From assembly GCF_002250705.1 (NCBI RefSeq), contig NZ_NMVP01000038.1:62001-126000 (forward strand): 64,000 bases of DNA, written 5' to 3'. This DNA is from Enemella evansiae. Lineage in GTDB: Bacteria > Actinomycetota > Actinomycetes > Propionibacteriales > Propionibacteriaceae. The notes beneath the pieces were generated by a model. The model made no database searches. It saw only the letters and a list, made by a program, of their open reading frames with translations, and was not told the DNA's origin. Shown here piece after piece: positions 1 through 8,677 of the stretch. The position numbers and the translations under genes were made by a program. Position 1 is the first letter of the stretch. Each line of letters opens with the position of its first letter.

Positions 1-885
1 GGCGGTACCGGTGAGGCGTGGCCAGTCGTCGCTGCCGGCGTAGATCTCCAGCACCGGGGTGCCGTTGCGGGATACGGCGTCGACACTGGTGGAAACCTCT
101 CGACCGCTGCGGCGGAGAAGTTCGTCGGAGACTCGGAGCAGGCCCCGGCTGTTCACCACGGCTGGATCGAAACTCTCGGGGAAGGGTTCACCGCCCAGAC
201 GTGAACCCACCAGCGGACGATACTGATCCCGGCCCCAGATCCGGTCCTGGTCGGCCATCCGGCCCCTCAGGCCCATCGATGCCTCTTGCCGGGACAGTCG
301 AAACAACCCGATCGAATAGGTGGCCTGTGGTCGCAAGGCCGATAGTTCGGCGAGTCCGTCGGCGACGCCCTGCTCGGTCCAGAAGTCGTATGCGGGTATC
401 TCTCGCCCCGGTGCGACCGCGCACCGAATCCTTCTCTGGTTGGGAAAATCGCCCTGCATGATGTCAAGGATGAGCTGACCGTAGGGTTGGCCGATGGTGC
501 CCAGGCTGCCCCCGGTGCTTTGCAACAACTCGCGCGCTCGACCGACGAGGAATGCGTCCGCCGGAAACGGCGCTGCTCGGATCGATCGAAACATGTCGGG
601 AACGGGCGCGTCGGGTGCGATCGCGAACGGCCCACCACTGCTCACCAGGTTGCGACGATCGACGGTGGTCACATAGACCCGATCGGGATAGACCGTCAGC
701 TGCAGGACGTCGTTGCCGATCTCGGTGAGGATGCGGTTGGTATCGGGGTCCTCGGAGGTACGCCGTTGCAGCGGGGTGGCCGAGACCGGGGCCGGATCCA
801 CCCGGAGCCGACTCGTCGGCGTACACCCCGCAGCCGCCAGACCGAGCCCCAGCCCGATCCCGCACACCGCGCGTCGCCCCACCAT
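1..885 (-). CDS. Secreted lipoprotein, partial (3' end outside window)
   Basis: Reads open from ATG 885 to the left edge (295 codons, no stop), so the C-terminus lies outside the window. The N-terminus has a type II signal peptide: two Arg, a hydrophobic core and lipobox AAGC with Cys21. It is a paralogue of the next gene (894-1805): same lipobox, same DPDTNRILTEIG block near residue 50 and a similar YxDRxYVTT segment, though they diverge later. The neighbour is 303 residues, so only a few residues should be missing. Probably anchored on the outer face of the membrane. No catalytic motif recognised; function unknown. A TAGGTT -10 box 5 bp before the ATG overlaps the stop codon of the upstream gene, so it may have its own leaderless transcript. 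Confidence 0.85.
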   Translation of the reverse strand, partial: MVGRRAVCGIGLGLGLAAAGCTPTSRLRVDPAPVSATPLQRRTSEDPDTNRILTEIGNDVLQLTVYPDRVYVTTVDRRNLVSSGGPFAIAPDAPVPDMFRSIRAAPFPADAFLVGRARELLQSTGGSLGTIGQPYGQLILDIMQGDFPNQRRIRCAVAPGREIPAYDFWTEQGVADGLAELSALRPQATYSIGLFRLSRQEASMGLRGRMADQDRIWGRDQYRPLVGSRLGGEPFPESFDPAVVNSRGLLRVSDELLRRSGREVSTSVDAVSRNGTPVLEIYAGSDDWPRLTGTA

Positions 886-893
886 GACCGAAC

Positions 894-1805
894 CTACTGC
901 GTCCTGGTGATCCGCCCGCTGAGGTCGGCATCGCCGACCAGGCTGAGGCCGTCCTCGTCGGTCGCGGTGAACTCGATCCTCGGTTTCCCGTTGCGGGACA
1001 GCACGAGCAGCTCCATCCCGTTGAGTTCGCCAGTTCCGCTGCGATCGACGAGGGAACCGGCGAGGCGCATCAGGCTCTGGGTCGTCACCATGGCCGGATC
1101 GAGTGGCTCGGTGCTGCGGGGGGTGAAGAGTTCCCCGCGGGTCAACGGGCGGAACTGGTCACGCAACCACTCCTGATCCTGTTGCTCGGATCGCCCGTGC
1201 AGCACGACCGCCGTGCCCTCCTTGGCGTCGTGGCGCAGGCCGAGCGCATAGGTCTCCGTGCGCTGCACCGCACGCAGTTCGGCGAGCCCATCGGTCAGCC
1301 CCTGTTCCTCCTGGTAGCCGTAGGCGGGGACCTCCTTGTCCGGCGGGAGTGCGCAACGCACGGTCTCGTCCATGGGAAACATGCCCTGCTTCACCTCCAG
1401 CAGCACCTGGTCCTCGGAGCGGAAGACTGCACCGAAATCGCCCCCGTTGGCATCCACGATCCGGCGTACGGCCGCGACCAGGAAGGCATCGGCCGAGAGG
1501 GGATCCTGGGACAGCGGCGGAATCTGCGGATCCTTGACGGGGGCGAAGGCTCCACCGCTGCTCAGCAGCTCACGCCCATCCTCTGTGGTCACATAGATCC
1601 GGTCCGAATAGATGGTGAGCTGGGCGATCGTCCCGCCGATCTCGGTCAGGATGCGATTGGTGTCGGGATCCGACGAGGTGCGCCGCGCGGGCGTCGGGGC
1701 GGCGGCGCGGAGCTGCTCCCTGGCGGCCGGTGCCTTCGGAGTGCAGCCCGCGGCCGCCAGCCCGGCACCCAATCCGATCGCGCATACGGTGCGCCTGCCC
1801 ACCAT
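894..1805 (-). CDS. Secreted lipoprotein, paralogue of 1-885
   Basis: A 303-residue protein with a lipoprotein signal (lipobox AAGC, Cys21) followed by an Ala/Arg/Pro linker and a globular domain with no recognised motif. It shares the signal region, the DPDTNRILTEIG block and general architecture with the gene 8 bp downstream, so the two are a tandem duplication that has since diverged. TAGGTT lies exactly 6 bp before the ATG and no purine-rich ribosome site is present, fitting a leaderless mRNA. Likely a membrane-attached surface protein; function unknown. It is transcribed away from cutC. Confidence 0.85.
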   Translation of the reverse strand: MVGRRTVCAIGLGAGLAAAGCTPKAPAAREQLRAAAPTPARRTSSDPDTNRILTEIGGTIAQLTIYSDRIYVTTEDGRELLSSGGAFAPVKDPQIPPLSQDPLSADAFLVAAVRRIVDANGGDFGAVFRSEDQVLLEVKQGMFPMDETVRCALPPDKEVPAYGYQEEQGLTDGLAELRAVQRTETYALGLRHDAKEGTAVVLHGRSEQQDQEWLRDQFRPLTRGELFTPRSTEPLDPAMVTTQSLMRLAGSLVDRSGTGELNGMELLVLSRNGKPRIEFTATDEDGLSLVGDADLSGRITRTQ

Positions 1806-1811
1806 GAACCC

Positions 1812-1817
1812 AACCTA
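1812..1817 (-). promoter_or_regulatory. -10 box, leaderless lipoprotein gene
   Basis: TAGGTT with 6 bp to ATG 1805. A second TAGGTT at 891-896 serves the 885 gene; its TAG is also the stop codon of the 1805 gene. Confidence 0.55.
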
Positions 1818-1896
1818 GGACCGGTCGGGTGAAAACTGCACCGGGACACGTCCGTCGTTGCCGGAATGTGTCCAGCGCCTGCGGCACACTGAGGTC

Positions 1897-2607
1897 ATGA
1901 GAGGGCTGCTCGAAGTGCTCGCCCTGCACCCGGCCGACGCCCAACGGGCGGAGGAGGGCGGGGCCGACCGGGTCGTCGTGGTGGGGTCGCTGGACGACGA
2001 CGGGTACGCCCCGGAGCCTGCGCTGATCGAGAAGGTGCGCGACGCCACCAGCATCCAGCTGCGGGTGCTGCTCCGGCTGCGCGCCGGCTTCGGCACCGAC
2101 GGCGGGGAGTTCACCCGGTTGCGTGGTCTGGCCGCCGCCTATGTCGATGCCGGTGCCGACGGGCTGGTACTCGGATTTCTCAACGGACACAGCGAAGTGG
2201 ACACCGAGGTGCTCGGCGCGCTGCTCGAGGAGGGGGACTGGCCCTGGACCTTCGACCGCGCCATCGACCAGGCCCTGGACACCGACCGCGCCTGGCGCGC
2301 ACTGCGCGGACTGCCGCGGCTCGACCAGGTGCTCACCGCCGGCTCCGCCCGCGACATCGAGCACGGCCTGGACGAGGTGATCACCCGCGCCGGGGCCGAC
2401 CCGCAGGTGGCCCGGCTGATCCTCGCCGGCGGCGGACTGCAACCCGAACACGTGCCATGGCTGGCGCGCGCCGGCGTACGCGCCTTCCACATCGACACCG
2501 CGGTCCGCCCGCAGTCCTCGCTCAAGGCCTACGTCGACGCCGACCTGGTGCACGGCTGGCGCAGCCTGATCGACTCCGTGATCACCCGCCAGGAGCACCG
2601 TGCCTGA
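1897..2607 (+). CDS. cutC: CutC-family TIM-barrel protein
   Basis: A 236-residue protein matching the CutC family in length and in its opening (LLEVLALHPADAQRAEEGGA, then DRVVVVGSL), where family members have an EVCVDS...AGGADRIELCS segment. CutC proteins are cytosolic TIM barrels historically linked to copper homeostasis; the biochemical role is not settled. I chose ATG 1897 over TTG 1858 because the homology begins there. CACACT lies 6 bp upstream as a weak -10. The 3' end overlaps the amidase GTG by 8 bp, so the two genes are translationally coupled. Confidence 0.8.
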   Translation: MRGLLEVLALHPADAQRAEEGGADRVVVVGSLDDDGYAPEPALIEKVRDATSIQLRVLLRLRAGFGTDGGEFTRLRGLAAAYVDAGADGLVLGFLNGHSEVDTEVLGALLEEGDWPWTFDRAIDQALDTDRAWRALRGLPRLDQVLTAGSARDIEHGLDEVITRAGADPQVARLILAGGGLQPEHVPWLARAGVRAFHIDTAVRPQSSLKAYVDADLVHGWRSLIDSVITRQEHRA

Positions 2608-3985
2608 ACTGTGGCAGCGCGGCGCGGCCGACCTGGCTGGGGCGTACAGCGCGGGGGAGACCGACCCGAGCGAGGTCGCCGAGGCCGTGCTGGCCCGGAT
2701 CGCCGAACGCGAACCGGTGCTGAACGCGTTCTGGATCCACGACACCGACCGGGTACGCGCCGAGGCCGCCGCGGCCACCGCACGCCGCCGCGCGGGCCGG
2801 CCGCTGTCCCGCTGGGACGGGGTACCGGTCACGATCAAGGAGAACATCGCCCGCGCCGGTTGGCTGATCCCCTCGGGCACCGCGTTGCCCGACCCGCCGA
2901 CCGCCGCCGCGAACGCGCCGATCACCGACCGGCTCGAGGAGGCCGGCTGTGTCATCCTCGGTGCCACCGTGATGCCGGACTGGGGGATGCTCAGCTCCGG
3001 GGTTTCCAGCCGGCACGGGATTTCCCGCAATGCCTGGGATCCGGCGCTGACCACCGGTGGTTCCAGTGCCGGGGCCGGCACCGCGGCCGCGGCCGGGTTC
3101 GGGCCCTGGCACGTCGGCACCGACATCGGAGGTTCGGTACGCCTGCCCGCGACCTGGCACGGGCTCGCCTCGCTGAAACCGAGCGAAGGCCTGATCCCGC
3201 TGGACGTGCCGTATCTGGGGCGGGCCGCCGGTCCGCTCGGTCGTCGGGTCGATGACATCGCGACCCTGATGTCGGTGCTCGCCGTGCCCGATGCCCGTGA
3301 CTACAGCACCCGCGGCTATCCGGGGATGGACTGGCGACTCGTCGTGGATCCGGCCGGGCTGCGCGTCGGGGTGCAGCTCGATCCGGGTTACGGGCTGCCG
3401 GTGGATCCCGTGATCACCGCTGCGGTGGAGAATGCGGCGGATGTGTTGCGCGCGGCCGGAGCCAGGGTGGAGCGGGTGGAGCCGTTCGTCACCGAGGAGA
3501 TGGTGGCGGGGATCGACGGGTTCTGGCGGGCCCGCTCGCTGGCCGACCTGCGGGACCGCAGCGAGGCCGAGCAGGAGCTGGTGCTGCCCTACATTCGGGC
3601 CTGGTGTGCCGGCGGGGATCGCTTCGACGGACCGGTGACGGTGCGCAACTATCAGCAGTTCGCGGCCCTGGCCCGGGCCACCCGCGCGACCTCCGGGGCG
3701 TACGACGTGGTGCTGTCACCGGTCGCCCCGGTGCTCGCCTTCGGTGCCGAGCAGCCGATGCCGCAGGCCGACCCCGAGCTGCCGATGCAGCACGTCTCCT
3801 TCACCGTTCCCTACAACATGTCCGGCCAGCCCGCCGGCACGATCAACGCGGGCCGGGCCGACGACGGCCGGTGGATCGGCCTCCAGGTCGCCGCCGGGAT
3901 CGCCCGCGACGATCTGGTCGTCGGCCTGCTGCGCTGGCTGGAGGAGCGGCTGCCACAGCCCGACTGGACCGCCGATCAGGAATGA
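2600..3985 (+). CDS. Amidase signature family hydrolase
   Basis: A 461-residue enzyme of the amidase signature family, which hydrolyses amides with a Ser-cisSer-Lys triad. The catalytic Lys is in VTIKEN (about residue 76), the cis-Ser in TGGSSAGAG (about 155) and the nucleophile Ser in DIGGSVRLPA (about 178). The usual GSSGGS core reads GSSAGA. The substrate cannot be read from sequence; GatA is unlikely as no gatB/gatC is adjacent. GTG start overlaps cutC by 8 bp. The TGA stop is inside the left arm of a palindromic repeat (3977-4053). Confidence 0.9.
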   Translation: MPELWQRGAADLAGAYSAGETDPSEVAEAVLARIAEREPVLNAFWIHDTDRVRAEAAAATARRRAGRPLSRWDGVPVTIKENIARAGWLIPSGTALPDPPTAAANAPITDRLEEAGCVILGATVMPDWGMLSSGVSSRHGISRNAWDPALTTGGSSAGAGTAAAAGFGPWHVGTDIGGSVRLPATWHGLASLKPSEGLIPLDVPYLGRAAGPLGRRVDDIATLMSVLAVPDARDYSTRGYPGMDWRLVVDPAGLRVGVQLDPGYGLPVDPVITAAVENAADVLRAAGARVERVEPFVTEEMVAGIDGFWRARSLADLRDRSEAEQELVLPYIRAWCAGGDRFDGPVTVRNYQQFAALARATRATSGAYDVVLSPVAPVLAFGAEQPMPQADPELPMQHVSFTVPYNMSGQPAGTINAGRADDGRWIGLQVAAGIARDDLVVGLLRWLEERLPQPDWTADQE

Positions 3986-4053
3986 TCATGGAATATCCGC
4001 ACTTATATTCGGATACTTCAGATGAGGGGTCGAATATTCCATGATCATTCCTG
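3977..4053. repeat. Palindromic element, copy 1
   Basis: 23-bp arms (3977-3999 and 4031-4053) are inverted complements with one mismatch, around a 31-bp AT-rich interior. A second copy at 51843-51919 has the same arm core, GATCATGGAATATCCG left and CGAATATTCCATGATCATT right, but an unrelated interior. The single arm mismatch (TATCCG versus TATTCG) is kept in both copies, so the element has an orientation. It carries the amidase stop codon and may act as a transcript end. No target duplication or transposase nearby. Confidence 0.85.
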
Positions 4054-4059
4054 CGGGTC

Positions 4060-4100
4060 GCTGTCCACAGCCCCAGCACCGACGGCGGGTTGTCCACAGG
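4060..4100 (+). promoter_or_regulatory. Pair of DnaA-box-like 9-mers
   Basis: CTGTCCACA at 4061-4069 and TTGTCCACA at 4090-4098, both followed by G. TTGTCCACA is the actinobacterial DnaA box. The same pair, same orientation and nearly the same spacing, with GCACCGAC between them, recurs at 58228-58266. Possible DnaA binding site outside the origin, or a conserved leader of the DUF559 gene that follows. Confidence 0.5.
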
Positions 4101-4150
4101 TCGCCGGGTGCGAGCGCACGATTCCGGGCCAGCCGCCCCATGGTGCCGGC

Positions 4151-5005
4151 ATGGACATCCATCGCCTGCTGGCCGCCAACCACGGCATCGTCTCGGTCCA
4201 CCAGCTCCGCCAGCTCGGTATCGGCTTCCCCGACAGCCAGGACCTGGTCCGCCGGGGCGTGCTCAGCCCGGTCCGCCGCGGCTGGTACCGCACACCCCAC
4301 TGGGTGGACCAACGGATGCTCCGGGCGGTCACGGCCGGCGGTGCCCTGACCTGCGTCAGCGCCCTCGACCTGCACGGCCTGTGGACCCCGCCGACCGCCG
4401 AGGTGCACTGCCGCCGGACGACTGCGATCACCGAGCCGCTGCCCACGGGCCTCGTCGACTGCTGGCCGACCGGTCCGCGGCCCTTGGTGCAGCGGTCGGT
4501 CGACAACCTGGGCATGGCCCTGCGCTGCGCCGCCCGCTGCCGGAGCGAGGAAGAGCTGATCGTGCTGCTCGACTCGGCGCTCAACCTGCGGCGCGCCACC
4601 CGGGCCGAGCTCGAGCAGCTGCTCGCCAACGAACCGCGGCGGGTCCGCCGCGCCCTGAGTCGGCTCGCCCCCGCCGAATCCGGCACCGAGACCATGGTCC
4701 GGCTCCGCCTGCGCGCGCGACGGATCGAGGTGCGCCCCCAGGTCCGGATCGGGTTGATCGGCCGGGTGGACTTCCTGATCGGGGAGCGGTTGATCATCGA
4801 GGTGGACAGCTACGAGCACCACTCCCGGGGCGCCGGATACGAGCGCGACCGGGAACGCGACCAGCAGCTGATCGCGCTCGGCTATCTGGTGATCCGGATC
4901 AGCTACCAGCAGGTGCTGCACCGCTGGCACGAGCCGGAGGCCGCCATCCTCGCCGCGATCCGCCGGGGTGACCACTATTGGCGCAGCCGTCGCCAGCAGG
5001 GGTGA
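4151..5005 (+). CDS. AbiEi-like winged helix + DUF559 nuclease-fold protein
   Basis: A 284-residue protein of a kind common in actinobacteria. Residues about 1-75 resemble the AbiEi antitoxin winged helix (starts on its own gene, basic, ending in RRGWYRT). Residues about 185-284 form a DUF559 domain of the Vsr/PD-(D/E)XK fold: RVDFLIG and LIIEVDS supply the acidic residues, followed by ERDRERDQQLIALGY. AbiEi domains occur in type IV toxin-antitoxin systems, but no toxin gene is adjacent, so it is best called an orphan. ATG 4151 is the first Met of the homologous part; upstream in-frame sequence reads through the palindromic repeat. No ribosome site seen. Confidence 0.8.
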   Translation: MDIHRLLAANHGIVSVHQLRQLGIGFPDSQDLVRRGVLSPVRRGWYRTPHWVDQRMLRAVTAGGALTCVSALDLHGLWTPPTAEVHCRRTTAITEPLPTGLVDCWPTGPRPLVQRSVDNLGMALRCAARCRSEEELIVLLDSALNLRRATRAELEQLLANEPRRVRRALSRLAPAESGTETMVRLRLRARRIEVRPQVRIGLIGRVDFLIGERLIIEVDSYEHHSRGAGYERDRERDQQLIALGYLVIRISYQQVLHRWHEPEAAILAAIRRGDHYWRSRRQQG

Positions 5006-5013
5006 GCGGGGTC

Positions 5014-5019
5014 TACTCT
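5014..5019 (+). promoter_or_regulatory. -10 box, leaderless aldehyde dehydrogenase
   Basis: TACTCT with 6 bp to ATG 5026. Confidence 0.5.
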
Positions 5020-5025
5020 CCCGGC

Positions 5026-6480
5026 ATGAGCGAACTCCTCGACTCCCTGCCCGCGGGGTTGCCGATCGGTGACGAGTGGGTCGCCACCGCTGAGACGGCG
5101 ACGGTGGTCTTCCCCTACGACGGCAGCACCGTGACCGAGGCACCGGTGGGCGCGGTGGCCCAGGCCGAGCAGGCACTCGCCGCCGCCGAGGGCGTACGCC
5201 GGGCGATGGAGTTGGCGACCGTCGGCCAGCGCCGCGCCGTGCTGCTCGGCGTCGCGAATGCGATCCGGGAGCACGCCGAGGAGCTGGAATCCCTGCTGGT
5301 GCTGGAGACCGGCAAGCCGCTGATCGACTGCAGGGTCGAGGTCGCTCGCACCCTGTCCACCTGGGAGGCCGCCGCCGAGGAGGTCGGCCATCTGGTCGGC
5401 GAGACCGTGCCGCTGGATCTGCAACCCGCCGGTGCGGGGATGATCGGCTACTTCCAACGCAGACCGGCCGGGGTCGTCGTCGGGATCGCGGGCTTCAACT
5501 ACCCGCTGCTGCTGGCCTCGCACAAGGTCGCGCCCGCGGTCGGCGCCGGCTGCCCGGTGATCTGCAAGCCGGCGCCGCAGACCCCGCTGGCGACCCTCTG
5601 GCTGGTCCAGCAGACCCGGGAACAGCTGGCCGCCAACGGATTGCCGGAGGCCGCCTGCCAGCTGGTCACCGGCGGCGTCGAGGTGGGTGACGCGCTGGTC
5701 ACCGATCCCCGGGCCGCCGTCGTCTCCTTCACCGGCTCCGCCGCCGTCGGGCACCTGATCGCCAGGAACGCCGCCCCGCGCAAGGCGCTGCTCGAACTGG
5801 GCTCGAACACCGCACTGATCGTGGCCGCCGATGCCGACCTGGATCGCGCCGTCGATGCGGTGATCCGGGGTGGCTTCTATGCCAATGGGCAGGCCTGCAT
5901 CTCGGTGCAGCGGCTGCTCGTGCACCGCGAGGTGGCCGAGGATTTCCTGTCCCGATTGCAGAAACGGCTTCCCGAGGTGGTCGTCGGCGACCCCCGGGAC
6001 GCCGCCACCCGGGTCGCGCCGGTGATCGATCAGCGCAGCCGGGACCGGATCGCCGGCTGGTTGCGCGACGCGGTCGACCGGGGTGCCCGGGTGCTCGCCG
6101 GCGAGGACGGTACGCCCGGTGACGGTGCCTTCCGCCCCACCCTGGTCGCCGACGTACCGCGCGATGCCGACCTGTGGCGGGAGGAGGTGTTCGGCCCGGT
6201 GGTCTGCGTCACCGAGGTCGCCGACATCGACGAGGCCATCGAGATCGCCAACGACTCCCGCTACGGCCTGCAGGGATCGGTCTACACCGCCTCGTTGGCG
6301 ACCGCCTTCGACGTGCTGGACCGGTTGCAGGTCGGCGGGGTGGTGGTCAACGAGATCCCCGGCTTCCGCTCCGACGTGATGCCCTACGGCGGGGTCAAGG
6401 ATTCCGGCATCGGCCGGGAGGGGCCGCGCTGGGCGATGGAGGAGTTCACCGTCACGAAGATGGCGATGATCCGGCCATGA
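5026..6480 (+). CDS. NAD(P)-dependent aldehyde dehydrogenase
   Basis: A 484-residue aldehyde dehydrogenase, oxidising an aldehyde to its acid in the cytosol. The cofactor loop reads FTGSAAVG, the general-base Glu is in LELGSN (about residue 249) and the nucleophile Cys in GQACISVQR (about 287). The NYPLLLASHKVAPAVGAG stretch and ICKPAPQTPL are typical. Substrate unknown. ATG 5026 is preceded by TACTCT at 6 bp and no ribosome site; an upstream in-frame start would add residues outside the fold. The last 29 bp overlap the convergent helR gene. Confidence 0.92.
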   Translation: MSELLDSLPAGLPIGDEWVATAETATVVFPYDGSTVTEAPVGAVAQAEQALAAAEGVRRAMELATVGQRRAVLLGVANAIREHAEELESLLVLETGKPLIDCRVEVARTLSTWEAAAEEVGHLVGETVPLDLQPAGAGMIGYFQRRPAGVVVGIAGFNYPLLLASHKVAPAVGAGCPVICKPAPQTPLATLWLVQQTREQLAANGLPEAACQLVTGGVEVGDALVTDPRAAVVSFTGSAAVGHLIARNAAPRKALLELGSNTALIVAADADLDRAVDAVIRGGFYANGQACISVQRLLVHREVAEDFLSRLQKRLPEVVVGDPRDAATRVAPVIDQRSRDRIAGWLRDAVDRGARVLAGEDGTPGDGAFRPTLVADVPRDADLWREEVFGPVVCVTEVADIDEAIEIANDSRYGLQGSVYTASLATAFDVLDRLQVGGVVVNEIPGFRSDVMPYGGVKDSGIGREGPRWAMEEFTVTKMAMIRP

Positions 6481-8545
6481 CCGGTGCCGTGCCGAGTTCG
6501 GTGGGCAGATCCTCGGCGTGCAGCACGATCAGCGAGGTGACCGCGCGGGTCAGGCAGACGTAGAGCCGTCGCAACCCGGTGCGGCGATCGGCCTCCCCGG
6601 CGACGATGCCGGCCGGCTCCAGCAGCACCACGTGGTCGAACTCCAGACCCTTCGCCAGGCTCGCCGGGGCAAGCTGCACATGGGAGACGAAGCCGTCGTC
6701 GGCGCCGAGCAGCTGGTAGGTGATGCCGGCGTCCTCCAGCACCCGACGAGCATCCCGAACCAGCACATCGGGCAGGATCACCCCGATCGTGCCCTCGCGC
6801 TCGTCCAGCTCGCCGACCGCGCCCGGCAGTCCGCCCAGCGGATCCACTGCCCGCAGCTCCAGCTCGCCGCGGCCGCGGCGAACCGAGTGCGGGGGAGTGA
6901 GCCCCGGTGCGATCGTCGGCAGCAACCGCGCGGCATAGTCGATCACCGCACCGGGCACCCGGAAGCCGGCGACCAGCTCGGTCAGCTCGGCATCGGCCTT
7001 GCCCAGATGGCGCAGGGATTCCGGCCAGGAGCGGCTCGCCCACGGCGTGGTCGCCTGGGCCAGGTCACCGAGCACGGTCACCGACCCGGTGCTCACCCGT
7101 CGGCCGACCGCGCGGAGCTGCATCGGCGACAGGTCCTGGGCCTCGTCGACGATCACATGGCCGAGGCTGCCGGTGCGCTCCAGCAGGTCCCGGGCCTCGT
7201 CGATGAGCACCAGATCCGCCAGCGAGAACTTCGCCGATTTCGGGGTCCGGGCCGGTTTCCCCAACCGCAGCAGGGATTGCTCGTCCTCGGTGAGGATCCC
7301 GGTGCAGGCCTCGGCCCGGAACTCCGCATCGGTGAGCAGCCGCAGCACCAGCTGATCGGCCTTCACCTCCGGCCAGATCTCCGCGCAGTACGCCTTCACC
7401 GGCCGGCTCTTCGCCACCGCGTTCTGCACCCGGTCGTCGGGGGAGTCGCCGGCCGCCTCCATCCGCAGCAGCACCTGATGCGCCAACCGGATCGGCAGCA
7501 GTTCCCGACCCGCCTGGTACCGGACCCCGCGGGCCCGCAGTGCGGCCATGGCCTCCTCCGCCCGGTACGCCGGCACCCGCCACTGGTGCGCCCCACGCGG
7601 CACCACCAGGGTGCTGGTCGGCTCCCGGAGCTGGCCCCAGATCGCCCGGTGCAGCACCTCGGCCAGCCGCGGATCACCCTTGAGGATCGCGACCTCGGCC
7701 GGGTCCTCGGCCCGCACCGGATGCCCGGTCTCCTTCTCCAGCAGCGATTCCAGGGTTTCGGAGCGGGCATCGATCTCACCGAGCGCGGGCAGCACGTCAC
7801 CGATGTAACCCAGGAAGGAGTCGTTCGGCCCGACCACCAGCACCCCGGAGCGGGACAGCTGGTTGCGGAACGAATAGAGCAGGTACGCCGCCCGGTGCAG
7901 GCCGACCGCAGTCTTCCCGGTCCCCGGGGCGCCCTGGATGCACAACGAGCGGCCGAGCTCGGTCCGCACCAGCACATCCTGCTCCGGTTGGATGGTGGCG
8001 ACGATGTCGCGCATCGGCCCGGTACGGGGCCGCTCGATCTCCGACTCCAGGATCCCGCTGTGCTCATCCCCGTGCGGTGTCGTCAGCTCCTCGTCCTCGA
8101 GTGCGGTCAGCTCACCGTGGTCGAAACCGAAGCGGCGCCGCAGGCGTACCCCCATCGGTTCACCGGGCCGCGCCCGATAGAAGGGCAGGGCCATCACCGC
8201 GCGCCAGTCGATCACCAACGGCTCCCCACCGGCCTCGCCGACGACATGCCGGCGGCCCACGTAGAGCCGCTCGTCCAGCTCCGCGCCGAGCGTCCGGTCG
8301 TAGTCGAGCCGGCCGAAGAACAGCGGCACCTCCGGGTCGTCCTCCAGGGACCGCATCCGACGCCACAGGGACTCCGCAAGGATCTGGCTGGACACCTCAT
8401 TGCCGCCCTGGATCCTCTTGTTGTGCAGGGATTCGGCGGCTTCCCGCATCCGGTGCAGGGTGGCCCGGGAGTGCGCCAGGTGGTCCCGCTCGGCGGTCAG
8501 CTCGGGGTCGGGAGAGTGGGGATCGGGCATCGCTGCTGCTTCCAT
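6452..8545 (-). CDS. helR: HelR/HelD-type RNA polymerase recycling ATPase
   Basis: A 697-residue UvrD-like superfamily 1 ATPase without a UvrD DNA-repair layout. Walker A GAPGTGKT is near residue 205 and the Walker B DEAQDLSP near 462. The long helical N-terminal arm (residues about 10-70) and the insert between motifs match actinobacterial HelD/HelR, which pull RNA polymerase off DNA and in Streptomyces contribute to rifampicin tolerance. ATG 8545 is used; ATG 8530 is an equal alternative. TAGAGT near 8622-8627 (minus strand) could be the -10, leaving a leader. Convergent with and overlapping the aldehyde dehydrogenase by 29 bp. Confidence 0.88.
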   Translation of the reverse strand: MEAAAMPDPHSPDPELTAERDHLAHSRATLHRMREAAESLHNKRIQGGNEVSSQILAESLWRRMRSLEDDPEVPLFFGRLDYDRTLGAELDERLYVGRRHVVGEAGGEPLVIDWRAVMALPFYRARPGEPMGVRLRRRFGFDHGELTALEDEELTTPHGDEHSGILESEIERPRTGPMRDIVATIQPEQDVLVRTELGRSLCIQGAPGTGKTAVGLHRAAYLLYSFRNQLSRSGVLVVGPNDSFLGYIGDVLPALGEIDARSETLESLLEKETGHPVRAEDPAEVAILKGDPRLAEVLHRAIWGQLREPTSTLVVPRGAHQWRVPAYRAEEAMAALRARGVRYQAGRELLPIRLAHQVLLRMEAAGDSPDDRVQNAVAKSRPVKAYCAEIWPEVKADQLVLRLLTDAEFRAEACTGILTEDEQSLLRLGKPARTPKSAKFSLADLVLIDEARDLLERTGSLGHVIVDEAQDLSPMQLRAVGRRVSTGSVTVLGDLAQATTPWASRSWPESLRHLGKADAELTELVAGFRVPGAVIDYAARLLPTIAPGLTPPHSVRRGRGELELRAVDPLGGLPGAVGELDEREGTIGVILPDVLVRDARRVLEDAGITYQLLGADDGFVSHVQLAPASLAKGLEFDHVVLLEPAGIVAGEADRRTGLRRLYVCLTRAVTSLIVLHAEDLPTELGTAPVMAGSSPSS

Positions 8546-8664
8546 CCGTTCGGCACGTGGCAGCGTGCCGACATCGCGGTGGGCGATGGGAGCGGGATCG
8601 GGATCCGGGGAAGACGCAGCACTCTAGACCTGCCCGGCTGCCGGTGTCGAATCCTTCGCCGTCG

Positions 8665-8670
8665 TAGTCT
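8665..8670 (+). promoter_or_regulatory. -10 box, leaderless Nudix gene
   Basis: TAGTCT with 7 bp to GTG 8678; no ribosome site. Confidence 0.5.
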
Positions 8671-8677
8671 GAGGCGG

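Noticed and set aside
4151..5005. Type IV toxin-antitoxin system
   Set aside because: The AbiEi-like domain is fused to DUF559 and no AbiEii nucleotidyltransferase toxin is adjacent.
6518..8677. Long plus-strand open frame running into the Nudix gene
   Set aside because: Antisense to helR; only the part from GTG 8678 has a protein family signature.
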